From NCBI RefSeq assembly GCF_003206575.1, contig NZ_PZJO01000011.1, forward strand, positions 27,425 to 91,424: 64,000 nt of DNA, written 5' to 3'. The position numbers were made by a program, and so were the translations under genes. Under the pieces are notes generated by a model, which saw only the letters and a list, made by a program, of their open reading frames with translations, did no database searches and was not told the origin of the DNA. Numbering within the stretch: position 1 is the stretch's first letter; each line of letters opens with the position of its first letter. Origin of the DNA: Salinicola endophyticus. Lineage in GTDB: Bacteria > Pseudomonadota > Gammaproteobacteria > Pseudomonadales > Halomonadaceae. Below are positions 34,833-42,902 of the stretch, piece after piece.

Positions 34833-36794
34833 ATGCGTCTGATCGTCGCCGAAAAGCCCAGCCTGGCGCGGGCCATCGCCGCCGCGCTGCCCACCCCCGC
34901 GGTGCGCCGCGAGGGCTATCTGGAGGCCGGCGACACCTGCGTCAGCTGGTGTCTGGGCCATCTGCTGGAGCAGGCCCCGCCAGAGGCCTACGACCCCCGC
35001 TATCAGCAGTGGCGCCTCGACGATCTGCCGATCGTGCCGAGCCGCTGGCAACTGGTGCCGCGCCCCCAGGCCCGCGGCCAGATCGCGGTGCTGCGCAAGC
35101 TGCTCAAGCGCGCCACCAGCGTCGTCCACGCCGGTGACCCCGACCGCGAGGGCCAACTGCTGGTGCAGGAGGTGCTCGACCATCTCGGCTGGCGCGGTCC
35201 GCTGCAGCGTCTACTGGTGCAGGATCTCAACCGTCCCGCGGTGGCCAAGGCGCTCGCCCGGCTCGAGGACAACCAGCGCTACCAGCCGCTGTTCGCCGCC
35301 GCCGAGGCGCGTTCGCGGGCGGACTGGCTCTATGGCATCAACCTGACCCGGGCGTGGACGCTGATCGGCCGCCAGGCGGGTTACGACGGTCTGCTCTCGG
35401 TGGGTCGGGTACAGACCCCGGTGCTGGGACTGGTGGTACGCCGCGATCGCGAGATCGCCGCCTTCGAGCCCTACCCCTTCTATCCGCTGTGGGTCGATCT
35501 GGCGGTCGCCGCCGGCGAACTGCGCGCCTGGTGGCTACCCGACGAGAGCCAGCCGCTGGATGCCCAGGGGCGCCTGCTCGACCCGCGACCGGCCAAGGCG
35601 CTGGTCGCGCGCCTGCCCGGCAGTCAGGGCCGGCTGGCGACGCTGGAGCAGCGCCGCAAGCGGCAAGCGGCACCGCTGCCCTACTCGCTCTCGGCGCTCC
35701 AGGTGGACGCCGCGCGCCGCTTCGGGCTCTCCGCCAAGCGGGTGCTCGACGTGTGCCAGGCGCTCTACGAGCGGCATCAACTGATCACCTATCCGCGTTC
35801 GGACTGTCGCTACCTGCCGGCGGCCCACCATGCCGAGGCCGCACGCACCCTGGCGAGCGCCTGCCAGCATGACGCGACACTCACAGAGTGGGTGCAGGGG
35901 GCCGACTTCGGCCGGCGCTCCAAGGCCTGGGACGATGCCAAGGTCGGCGCTCACCACGCCCTGGCGCCGAGCGGACGCCCGGCCGATCTCGCGCGCCTGA
36001 GCCGGGACGAGGCCAACCTGTTCCGGCTCATCGCGCGCAACGTGCTGGCACAGTTCTACCCACCGCTGGAGACCTTCGAGACCCAGGCGCTGTTCGAGAT
36101 CCTCGACGAACGCTTCCAGGCCAAGGGGCGCGAGATCATCGAGCCGGGCTGGAAGCCGCTGTTCACCACCCGTGACGACGTGCCCACGCTTCCGACGCTG
36201 CACCAGGGCGAGGCGGCTCGCGTGCTGGGCGCCGAGGTCGAGAGCCGCGAGACGCGCCCGCCGGAGCCGTTCAACGATGCCAGCCTGATCAAGGCAATGA
36301 TGAACATCGCGCGCTACGTCGACGATCCGGCGGTCAAGCGCACCCTGCGCGAAACCGACGGCCTGGGCACCGAGGCCACCCGGGCCGGCATCATCGAAAC
36401 CCTGCTGACCCGTGGCTATCTGGTGCGTGAGGCCAAGGCATTGCGCGCCTCGCGGACCGGCCACGCCTTGATCGACTCGCTGCCGCCGGCGGCCTCGCAG
36501 CCGGAACGCACCGCGCTGTGGGAGCAGCGCCTGACCAGCATCGCCGAGGGCAACGCCGCGGCGCAGCCATTCGTCGACGCCCTGCTCGCGGATCTGCGTC
36601 AACTGCTCGGCCAGGCCAGCGCGGGCAAGCTCGACCAGGCGCTCAAGGCCGCACGCCAGGGTGCCGCCCCGGATGCCCCCAAGGCGACACGCGGCAAGCG
36701 CCAGACGGCCAAACGCGGCGGCGGCCAGTCACGCCGACGCACGGCCAGCAAGGGCAAGCCACGCACGCGCCGCGCCAAGGGATCGAGTTCATGA
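34833..36794 (+). CDS. topB: DNA topoisomerase III
   Basis: Type IA topoisomerase that decatenates replication and recombination intermediates by single-strand passage. The 653-aa product has the N-terminal Toprim domain (MRLIVAEKPSLARAIAAALP; acidic HAGDPDREGQLLVQEVLDH), the catalytic Tyr320 in LITYPRSDCRYLP, and the type IA core (VGRVQTPVLGLVVRRD; GLGTEATRAGIIETLL). No zinc fingers follow; instead a basic Lys/Arg-rich tail (about 50 residues) ends the protein, as is common in TopB. The next gene overlaps by 4 bp. Confidence 0.95.
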   Translation: MRLIVAEKPSLARAIAAALPTPAVRREGYLEAGDTCVSWCLGHLLEQAPPEAYDPRYQQWRLDDLPIVPSRWQLVPRPQARGQIAVLRKLLKRATSVVHAGDPDREGQLLVQEVLDHLGWRGPLQRLLVQDLNRPAVAKALARLEDNQRYQPLFAAAEARSRADWLYGINLTRAWTLIGRQAGYDGLLSVGRVQTPVLGLVVRRDREIAAFEPYPFYPLWVDLAVAAGELRAWWLPDESQPLDAQGRLLDPRPAKALVARLPGSQGRLATLEQRRKRQAAPLPYSLSALQVDAARRFGLSAKRVLDVCQALYERHQLITYPRSDCRYLPAAHHAEAARTLASACQHDATLTEWVQGADFGRRSKAWDDAKVGAHHALAPSGRPADLARLSRDEANLFRLIARNVLAQFYPPLETFETQALFEILDERFQAKGREIIEPGWKPLFTTRDDVPTLPTLHQGEAARVLGAEVESRETRPPEPFNDASLIKAMMNIARYVDDPAVKRTLRETDGLGTEATRAGIIETLLTRGYLVREAKALRASRTGHALIDSLPPAASQPERTALWEQRLTSIAEGNAAAQPFVDALLADLRQLLGQASAGKLDQALKAARQGAAPDAPKATRGKRQTAKRGGGQSRRRTASKGKPRTRRAKGSSS

Positions 36795-37669
36795 CCGCCG
36801 CGCCCTGGCTGGTGCTCGGCGCGGGTGCGCTGGGCCAGCTGTTCGCGGCGCGCCTGGCCGCGGCAGACGACATCGGGCCGATCGCGCTGCGCGGGCGCCA
36901 CGGCCTGCTGAATCAGTTGCGGCTGCAGGAGACCGATGGCAGCTGGCGCAGCCTGGCGCTGGCATCGCCCGAGGCGCCGCCAGCGCTGGTGATCGTCGCC
37001 ACCAAGGCGCCCGATGCCGAGCAAGCGCTGCAGCAGGCGCAGCTGGCGCCGGGCACCCCGCTGCTGCTGCTGCAGAACGGCTTCAGCGTCCAACCTCGAC
37101 TGAGCGCCCAGTGGCCGGGGCCGGTGCTGTGCGCGGCGACCACCGAGGCGGCTTACCGCCAGCCGCCACCGGCGATTGGTGTGGTGCACGCGGCGGCGGG
37201 CCACACCTGGCTCGGCGATCTGGCCGGGCAGCACCGCACCATGGCGGCAGCAGTCGCCGCGACTCTCACCCGCGCCGGCCTGGCAGCCAGCGCCTGCGAC
37301 GACATCGATGAGAAGCTGTGGCACAAGCTGGCGGTCAACGCCGTGATCAATCCACTGACGGCGCGGCATCGGGTACTCAACGGCACCCTCGCCGAGCCGC
37401 CGCTGAGCGCCGAGGTCGCAGCGCTGTGCGCGGAGATCGCGCAGCTGATGGCGGCGGCGAAGGTATCCCCCCCGGCCGCGGGCTGGCAGGGATGGGTCAG
37501 CGCGGTGATCGAGGCCACCGCGGGTAACCGCTCGTCGATGCTGCAGGATGTGCTGGCCGGGCGGGGCACCGAGCGCGACGCCATTCTGCAGCCGCTGCTC
37601 GCGCTCGCCGACACCCACGCCCTGGCGGTACCGCGGCTACGCGCCTGCTATCACGCTACGCCGGCCTGA
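36791..37669 (+). CDS. panE: 2-dehydropantoate 2-reductase (ketopantoate reductase)
   Basis: NADPH-dependent reduction of ketopantoate to pantoate for coenzyme A synthesis. The 292-aa product has the Rossmann motif LVLGAGALGQLFAARLA at the N-terminus, the ICxT-like stretch LLLLQNGFSVQPRL, the catalytic-lysine region LWHKLAVNAVINPLTA, and the end motif GNRSSMLQDVLAGRGTERDA. It starts at ATG 36791, overlapping the topB stop (ATGA); an open frame upstream lies antiphase within topB. ApbA/PanE paralogues with other 2-keto substrates exist, so the symbol is probable. Confidence 0.88.
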   Translation: MTAAPWLVLGAGALGQLFAARLAAADDIGPIALRGRHGLLNQLRLQETDGSWRSLALASPEAPPALVIVATKAPDAEQALQQAQLAPGTPLLLLQNGFSVQPRLSAQWPGPVLCAATTEAAYRQPPPAIGVVHAAAGHTWLGDLAGQHRTMAAAVAATLTRAGLAASACDDIDEKLWHKLAVNAVINPLTARHRVLNGTLAEPPLSAEVAALCAEIAQLMAAAKVSPPAAGWQGWVSAVIEATAGNRSSMLQDVLAGRGTERDAILQPLLALADTHALAVPRLRACYHATPA

Positions 37670-37698
37670 GCGCCAGGTGTGCGGCGGCGATTGGCAAT

Positions 37699-37724
37699 AC
37701 GCCCGCAGGCCAAGCCGCGGGCGT
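37699..37724. terminator. Hairpin between convergent panE and cbpM
   Basis: ACGCCCGC (37699-37706) pairs with GCGGGCGT (37717-37724) over a 10-base loop. No T tract follows on either side, so it is a weak or factor-assisted terminator. Confidence 0.4.
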
Positions 37725-37735
37725 GACTCGTGGGC

Positions 37736-38059
37736 TCAGGCTGACCCGCCATCGACCCGCCGGCGCAGCGCCTCCAGCTCCTCCATCAGCTCCAGGGCGA
37801 GCGCAGCACCGGCCAGGTTGACCCCCAGGTCGCGCTGCAGGCGCCTGACCGTGCGTACCCGGGTCAGACTGCTGCCGTAGAAGCGCCACTGTTCGTGATA
37901 GCGCCCCGCGGGGGTGAGAATGCCCTCGTCGACCAGCTCGATCACCCACTCGGCGTGCACGGTGCAGCTGCGGCAGAGATCGCCCAGGGTCAACAGCGGA
38001 CGCTCGTCGAGATTGTCCCCCTCGAGCACCGATTCGCCCGCTGGAATATGTCGCGTCAT
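37736..38059 (-). CDS. cbpM: Chaperone modulator CbpM
   Basis: Small MerR-like protein (107 aa) that binds the J domain of CbpA and inhibits its co-chaperone and DNA-binding activity. Visible features are the winged-helix-like start LLTLGDLCRSCTVHAEWVIE and LVDEGILTP, then RTVRRLQRDLGVNLAGAALA and the C-terminal leucine-rich helix LELMEELEALRRRVDG. Its start overlaps the cbpA stop by 4 bp, so the pair is translated together, as in other proteobacteria. Confidence 0.9.
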   Translation of the reverse strand: MTRHIPAGESVLEGDNLDERPLLTLGDLCRSCTVHAEWVIELVDEGILTPAGRYHEQWRFYGSSLTRVRTVRRLQRDLGVNLAGAALALELMEELEALRRRVDGGSA

Positions 38060-39042
38060 GATCCGTTACCTCCCAGTTCGGCACGGGGGTCGAAAGCGCT
38101 GGCCTCGGCCAGCTGGCGGTAGGCCGCCGCCACCGCCTCGTTGTCGGCCGGGGGCGTCACCAGCATCAGCTCGACGTAGAGATCGCCGGGCGGCGTGCCA
38201 GGGATACCGCGCCCCTTGAGGCGCAGGCGGCGCCCGCCAACGGCGCCGGCTGGCACCTTGAGGGTCACCTCGCCGCCCGGTGTCGTCAGCGCCAGCGTGG
38301 TGCCCAGCGCCGCCTCCCAGGGCGCCACCGGCAGGGTCACGGCGACGTCGCGACCGTCGACCCGGTAGCGCGGGTGGGGACGAAACTCCACCTCCAGATA
38401 GAGATCGCCGGCGGCGGCACCGTTGACGCCAGCACCACCCTGTCCGGCGAGCCGGATACGCTGGCCCGCCTTGACGCCCTTGGGAATACGCACCTTGAGC
38501 GTGCGCTCCCGCGGGCGCAGATAGCCTTGCGGGTCGAGCTCGGCGCTCTGCAGCGACAGGGTGCGGGTGGCGCCCTGATAGGCATCCTCCAGCTCGATCA
38601 GCACCTTGGCGTGATGATCCTCACCGTGCAGCGCCTGCCCGTGGGCCCGACCGCCGCGCTCGAAGCCACCCCCAGCGTCGAACCCCGAAAATCCGCCCCT
38701 GCCGCCACGGCGGCCGAACAGCGTCTCGAAGAAGTCACTGAAGTCGGCACTCTCGCCGTGGGTATAGCCCCCGCCGCTGAACTCGAAGCCGGCATCCCAG
38801 TCGGGCGGCGGCTCGAAGCGTTCGCCCTCGCGTCCCCCAAGACGGTCGTAGGCGGCTCGCTTCTCCGGGTCCTTGAGTACCTCGTAAGCCTCGCCCAGCG
38901 CCTTGAACTGTGCCTCGGCGTCGGTCTCGCGGCTGACATCGGGGTGATACTTGCGCGCCAGCTTGCGATAGGCGCGCTTGATCTCCTCCTGGGTGGCGTC
39001 ACGTTCGACGCCGAGCACCGCATAGTAGTCCTTGAACTCCAT
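38056..39042 (-). CDS. cbpA: Curved DNA-binding protein CbpA (DnaJ-like)
   Basis: Hsp40-type co-chaperone and nucleoid-associated protein of 328 aa. The N-terminal J domain (residues 5-69) shows YYAVLGVERDATQEEIKRAY and the essential HPD in YHPDVSRETDAEAQ. A Gly/Phe-rich stretch (FFETLFGRRGGRGGFSGFDA) follows, then two DnaJ C-terminal beta domains; the cysteine zinc-finger domain of DnaJ is absent, as expected for CbpA. It is followed by cbpM with 4-bp overlap. Together with mvaT it adds to the nucleoid proteins in this window. Confidence 0.93.
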   Translation of the reverse strand: MEFKDYYAVLGVERDATQEEIKRAYRKLARKYHPDVSRETDAEAQFKALGEAYEVLKDPEKRAAYDRLGGREGERFEPPPDWDAGFEFSGGGYTHGESADFSDFFETLFGRRGGRGGFSGFDAGGGFERGGRAHGQALHGEDHHAKVLIELEDAYQGATRTLSLQSAELDPQGYLRPRERTLKVRIPKGVKAGQRIRLAGQGGAGVNGAAAGDLYLEVEFRPHPRYRVDGRDVAVTLPVAPWEAALGTTLALTTPGGEVTLKVPAGAVGGRRLRLKGRGIPGTPPGDLYVELMLVTPPADNEAVAAAYRQLAEASAFDPRAELGGNGS

Positions 39043-39067
39043 TGGCGACCTCCCCTGTCCACACGTC

Positions 39068-39090
39068 CCGGGGCGAGCACCTCGCCCCGG
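39068..39090 (-). terminator. Hairpin behind ppc
   Basis: CCGGGGCGAG (39068-39077) pairs perfectly with CTCGCCCCGG (39081-39090) over a 3-base loop. It lies 14 bases past the ppc stop and before cbpA. No T tract follows, so it may be an mRNA 3'-end stabiliser or a factor-assisted terminator. Confidence 0.5.
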
Positions 39091-39104
39091 CCCAGTGCCA
39101 CGTC

Positions 39105-41828
39105 TCAGCCGGTGTTGCGCAGCCCGGCGGCGATGCCCGCCATGGTGACCATCAGCGCCCGCGAGAGCGCCGGGCTGATGTCGCCGTCGGCGTCACGGTT
39201 ACGCTGCAACAGCTCGGCCTGGAGCCCGTGCAGCGGGTCGATGTAAGGGTTACGCACCTCGATGGCCTGGCGGATCAGCGGCGTGTCCTCGAGCAGCGTG
39301 CGCTGATCCAGAATCCGCAGCAGCACCGCTTCCAGGTCGACCAGGCGCTGGCGCAGCGAGCTGCCCAGTTCGCGTAGCGCCGGGGCATCGACCAGCCGCT
39401 CTTCGTAGTAGGCGGCGATCTGGCCGTCGGACTTGGCCAGCAGCATCTCGAGCATGTCCAGATAGGTGCGGAAGAACGGCCACTGCTGGCGCATCTCGCG
39501 CAACCTGGCCAGCCCGCCCTCCTCGGCCACCCGGGTGGCGAAGGCTTCTCCGCTGCCCAGCCAGGCCGGCAGCATCAGTCGAATCTGAGTCCAGGCGAAG
39601 ATCCAGGGAATCGCACGCAGCGTCTCGATGCCCCCCTCCTGGCGCCGCTTGGCCGGGCGCGAGCCCAACGGCAACCGACCCAGGGCGCTCTCCGGTGTCA
39701 CCGCACGGAAGTAGTCGACGAAGTCCGGGTTCTCGCGCACCACGCCCACATAGGCGGCGTGAGCGATATCGGCCAGGCGCTCCATCTCCTCGCGCCAGGC
39801 CGGCTGCGGCGCCGGCGGCGGCAACAGGGTCGCCTCCAGCACCGCACAGGTGTAGATCTCCATCGAGCGTAGCGCGATATCCGGCTGACCGAACTTGAAG
39901 CGGATCATCTCGCCCTGCTCGGTGACCCGGAGACTGCCGTTCACCGAGCCCGGCGGCTGCGACAGGATGGCGGCGTGGGCCGGGCCGCCGCCACGCCCCA
40001 CGGTACCGCCACGGCCATGGAACAGGGTCAGCGCCACGCCGCCCTCGCGGCACACCTCGACCAGCCGCTCCTGGGCCCGGTACTGGGCCCAGGCCGCCGC
40101 CAGCTGGCCGGCGTCCTTGGCCGAGTCGGAGTAGCCGATCATCACCTCCTGATAGTCACCGGCCACCGCACGGTAGCCCGGCAGCGCCAGCAGCCGCTCG
40201 ATCACCGCCCCGGCGCGATCGAGGTCGTCGAGGGTCTCGAACAGCGGTGCAATGGGCAGGTTCAGCCCCTCGCCGGCCTCCTTCATCAGCAGCGCCACCG
40301 CCAGCACGTCGGAGGGCTGCTGCGCCATCGAGATGATGTAGGTACCCAGCGCCTCGCGCTGCTCGCGCCCGATCACACGGAAGGTGTCGAGCACCTCGCG
40401 CGCCTCGGCAGAGCAGGCCCAGCGCGGCGGCACCAGCGGCCTTGGCGACGCCAGCTCGTCGAGCAGGAACTGCTGGCGCTGCGCTTCCGGCCACGCCAGA
40501 TAGCCACCGATCCCCAGGTGGCGTGTCAACTCGTCGAGGCACTGGGCGTGGCGCGCGCCATCCTGGCGCACGTCGAGCTTGGCCAGGGTCACCCCGAACA
40601 CCCCGACCCGGCGCAGGGTATCGAGCAGCACACCATTGGCGATGGTCTCCAGACCGACGTCACACAGCGAGCGATAGCAGGTCAACAGCGGCGCATGCAG
40701 CTGCGCGCGGGTCTCGATGATCGGGGCGTCCGCCACCGGCTCGCCGTCGAGCCGGGCGCGGGCCCAGGCACGGGTCGCCTCCAGCCGGATGGTGAGCTGC
40801 TTGAGCAGCGCGCGGTAGGGCTCGGGATCGTCACCCACCTCGGCGCGCAGAGCGTCGTTGGCCTGCCACATCGATAGCTCGGCGCGCAGAGCGTCGTTGG
40901 CCTGCCACATCGATAGCTCGGCGCGCAGCTGGTCGAGATCGCGCAGATAGAGATCCGCCGCCATCCAGCGGCCCAGCAGCAGCACTTCCTGGGTGACCGC
41001 GGCGGTGACATTGGGGTTGCCGTCGCGGTCGCCGCCCATCCAGGAGGCGAAGCGGATCGGCGAGGCGTCCAGCGGCAGGCGCTCGCCGGTGGCGTCGAGC
41101 AGCAGCGCGTCGAGGTCACGATGGAAGGTCGGTACCGCCTGCCACAGCGCGTTCTCGATCACCGCGAAACCCCACTTGGCCTCGTCCACCGGTGTCGGCC
41201 GCTCGTGGCGGATCTCGTCGGTATGCCAGGACTGGGCGATCAACTCCTCGAGTCGCCCCTGGGCGCGCTGCAGCACCTCGGGATGCTCGCCGCTGGTCTC
41301 GATCCGACTCAGGCACTCGTCGATGGCATCGTATTTCTGGATCAGGGTGCGCCGAATGACCTCCGTGGGGTGAGCGGTCAGCACCAGGTCGACCCGCATA
41401 CCGGCAAGCGCATCGACGATCTCGCGGGGCGACTTGCCGGCGGCAGCGATGCGCTCGATCAGCTCGCCCAGGTCGGGCTGGGTGCCGGGGCGATAGTCCT
41501 CGACCCGGCGAAAGCGTGCCCGGTAGTGCTGCTCGGCGATGTTGGAGAAATTCAAAAACTGGTTGAAGGCGCGGGTCACCGGCAGCAGCTCGTCGTCGGG
41601 CAGCGCGCGCAGATAGTCGATCAGCGCGTGGCGATCGGACGCCTCGGCCCGCTGGCGCCCCTGCTTGGCCAGCGCGCGGATCGCCTCGATCCGATCGACG
41701 AAGTCGCTGCCCATGTCGTTGGCGATGGTTCTACCCAGGCTGTCGCCCAGCAGCCTGACATTTTCCCTGAGCGATTCGTGCAGCGAGGTATCGTGGTCCG
41801 ACGTCATGGGGGCGTGCTCTGAACTCAT
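39105..41828 (-). CDS. ppc: Phosphoenolpyruvate carboxylase
   Basis: Carboxylates PEP with bicarbonate to oxaloacetate, refilling the TCA cycle. The 907-aa product carries catalytic His153 in LVLTAHPTEVIRRTL, the catalytic GYSDSAKDAGQLAAAW and FHGRGGTVGRGGGP loops, and the conserved C-terminus NPYIDPLHGLQAELLQ with the terminal NTG. Residues 304-316 (LRAELSMWQANDA) are repeated exactly at 317-329 because of a 39-bp tandem duplication; family members have one copy there. The start ATG at 41828 has AGAGGAA upstream. The insert lies in a surface helix region, so activity is probably kept. Confidence 0.95.
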   Translation of the reverse strand: MSSEHAPMTSDHDTSLHESLRENVRLLGDSLGRTIANDMGSDFVDRIEAIRALAKQGRQRAEASDRHALIDYLRALPDDELLPVTRAFNQFLNFSNIAEQHYRARFRRVEDYRPGTQPDLGELIERIAAAGKSPREIVDALAGMRVDLVLTAHPTEVIRRTLIQKYDAIDECLSRIETSGEHPEVLQRAQGRLEELIAQSWHTDEIRHERPTPVDEAKWGFAVIENALWQAVPTFHRDLDALLLDATGERLPLDASPIRFASWMGGDRDGNPNVTAAVTQEVLLLGRWMAADLYLRDLDQLRAELSMWQANDALRAELSMWQANDALRAEVGDDPEPYRALLKQLTIRLEATRAWARARLDGEPVADAPIIETRAQLHAPLLTCYRSLCDVGLETIANGVLLDTLRRVGVFGVTLAKLDVRQDGARHAQCLDELTRHLGIGGYLAWPEAQRQQFLLDELASPRPLVPPRWACSAEAREVLDTFRVIGREQREALGTYIISMAQQPSDVLAVALLMKEAGEGLNLPIAPLFETLDDLDRAGAVIERLLALPGYRAVAGDYQEVMIGYSDSAKDAGQLAAAWAQYRAQERLVEVCREGGVALTLFHGRGGTVGRGGGPAHAAILSQPPGSVNGSLRVTEQGEMIRFKFGQPDIALRSMEIYTCAVLEATLLPPPAPQPAWREEMERLADIAHAAYVGVVRENPDFVDYFRAVTPESALGRLPLGSRPAKRRQEGGIETLRAIPWIFAWTQIRLMLPAWLGSGEAFATRVAEEGGLARLREMRQQWPFFRTYLDMLEMLLAKSDGQIAAYYEERLVDAPALRELGSSLRQRLVDLEAVLLRILDQRTLLEDTPLIRQAIEVRNPYIDPLHGLQAELLQRNRDADGDISPALSRALMVTMAGIAAGLRNTG
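40841..40918 (-). repeat. Perfect 39-bp tandem duplication inside ppc
   Basis: Bases 40841-40879 and 40880-40918 are identical, with a partial third unit (CGGCGCGCAG) following. It adds 13 in-frame codons. Zero divergence means a recent event or an assembly artefact. Confidence 0.9.
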
Positions 41829-41990
41829 GAAGGTTCCTCTGCGGGCAGCGATGCGCGATGGCGACTCCGGCCTGACGACGACAGATGTGGCGGCAACGAC
41901 CGGATGACGAAGAGAGTATTACCCAAACATAGCCATAAGCGAGGCGTCCCTGGCAAGCGCGGCAGGCCTGCCTGCAGCCACCGCGGCGCG

Positions 41991-42902
41991 TTACTGCGAG
42001 GGACCGCGCTCCGGTGTCTCTGCCTGCTGGCGCTCCGCTGTCTCTGGCTGCGGGCGTTCTTGAGCCTTGGCCGCCTGCCAGTGGCGCTCCATCTGCGTCA
42101 GCGTGGCCTCCCCGGGGGTGACGCCGTCTTGTGCCAGCGCCTCCTCGACATGGCGGAAGCGGCGTTCGAACTTGTGGTTGGTACGCCGCAGCATCTGCTC
42201 GGGGTCACACTTCAGCCGCCGCGCCAGATTGACCACCGCGAACAGCAGGTCACCCACCTCGGCCTGGGCGTGCTGGCGATCGCCGTCGGCGAGTGCCGAC
42301 TCGACTTCCGCCAGCTCTTCCCGGATCTTGTCGATGACACCACGCTCGTCGGGCCAGTCGAAGCCCTGGCCGGCGGCGCGCTTGCTCAACTTGGCCGCCC
42401 GGCTCAGTGCCGGCAGCGCAGGGGGAATGTCATCCAGCGCCGAGACCCGCGCCGTGCCCTGGGCCTTGCGCGCCTCACGCTCCTCGGCCTTGAGCGCCTC
42501 CCAGCGCGCCTTGACCTCGGACTCGGCGACAGCACCATCGCTGCGCCGCGAGTTCAGGGTGCCGTCGGGAAACACATGCGGATGGCGGCGCAGCATCTTG
42601 GCGGTTAGCGTGTGGACGATGTCGGCGAACTCGAAGCGCCCCGCCTCGCGCGCGAACTGGCTGTAGTAGACCACCTGGAACAGCAGGTCACCGAGCTCGC
42701 CGGGCAACTCGTCGAAGGCGCGGCGCTCGATCGCGTCGGCCACCTCGTAGGCCTCCTCCAGGGTATGCGGCACGATCGAGTCCCAGTCCTGCTTGAGATC
42801 CCACGGGCAGCCGTCGCGGGGGTCGCGCAGCACGGCCATCAGCGTGAGCAGATCGTCGAGGGTGTAACGGTGGGTCGCGGCGGTCTCTTCGGTCAGGCTC
42901 AC
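41991..42902 (-). CDS. mazG: Nucleoside triphosphate pyrophosphohydrolase MazG
   Basis: Hydrolyses NTPs and dNTPs to monophosphates and PPi, clearing abnormal nucleotides and tempering ppGpp signalling. The 303-aa product has two MazG repeats: LRDPRDGCPWDLKQDWDSIV with HTLEEAYEVADAIER and the EEAYEV metal site near the N-terminus, and a second copy FDWPDERGVIDKIREELAEV later. The last 25 residues are a Glu/Arg/Pro-rich tail. The start overlaps the relA stop by 4 bp, so relA-mazG is one operon, the arrangement known from E. coli and pseudomonads. Confidence 0.93.
   Translation of the reverse strand: MSLTEETAATHRYTLDDLLTLMAVLRDPRDGCPWDLKQDWDSIVPHTLEEAYEVADAIERRAFDELPGELGDLLFQVVYYSQFAREAGRFEFADIVHTLTAKMLRRHPHVFPDGTLNSRRSDGAVAESEVKARWEALKAEEREARKAQGTARVSALDDIPPALPALSRAAKLSKRAAGQGFDWPDERGVIDKIREELAEVESALADGDRQHAQAEVGDLLFAVVNLARRLKCDPEQMLRRTNHKFERRFRHVEEALAQDGVTPGEATLTQMERHWQAAKAQERPQPETAERQQAETPERGPSQ

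Noticed and set aside
41935..41990. GGCAGGCCTGCC palindrome between ppc and mazG as an operator
   Set aside because: Only 12 bp and all GC; common by chance in this base composition.
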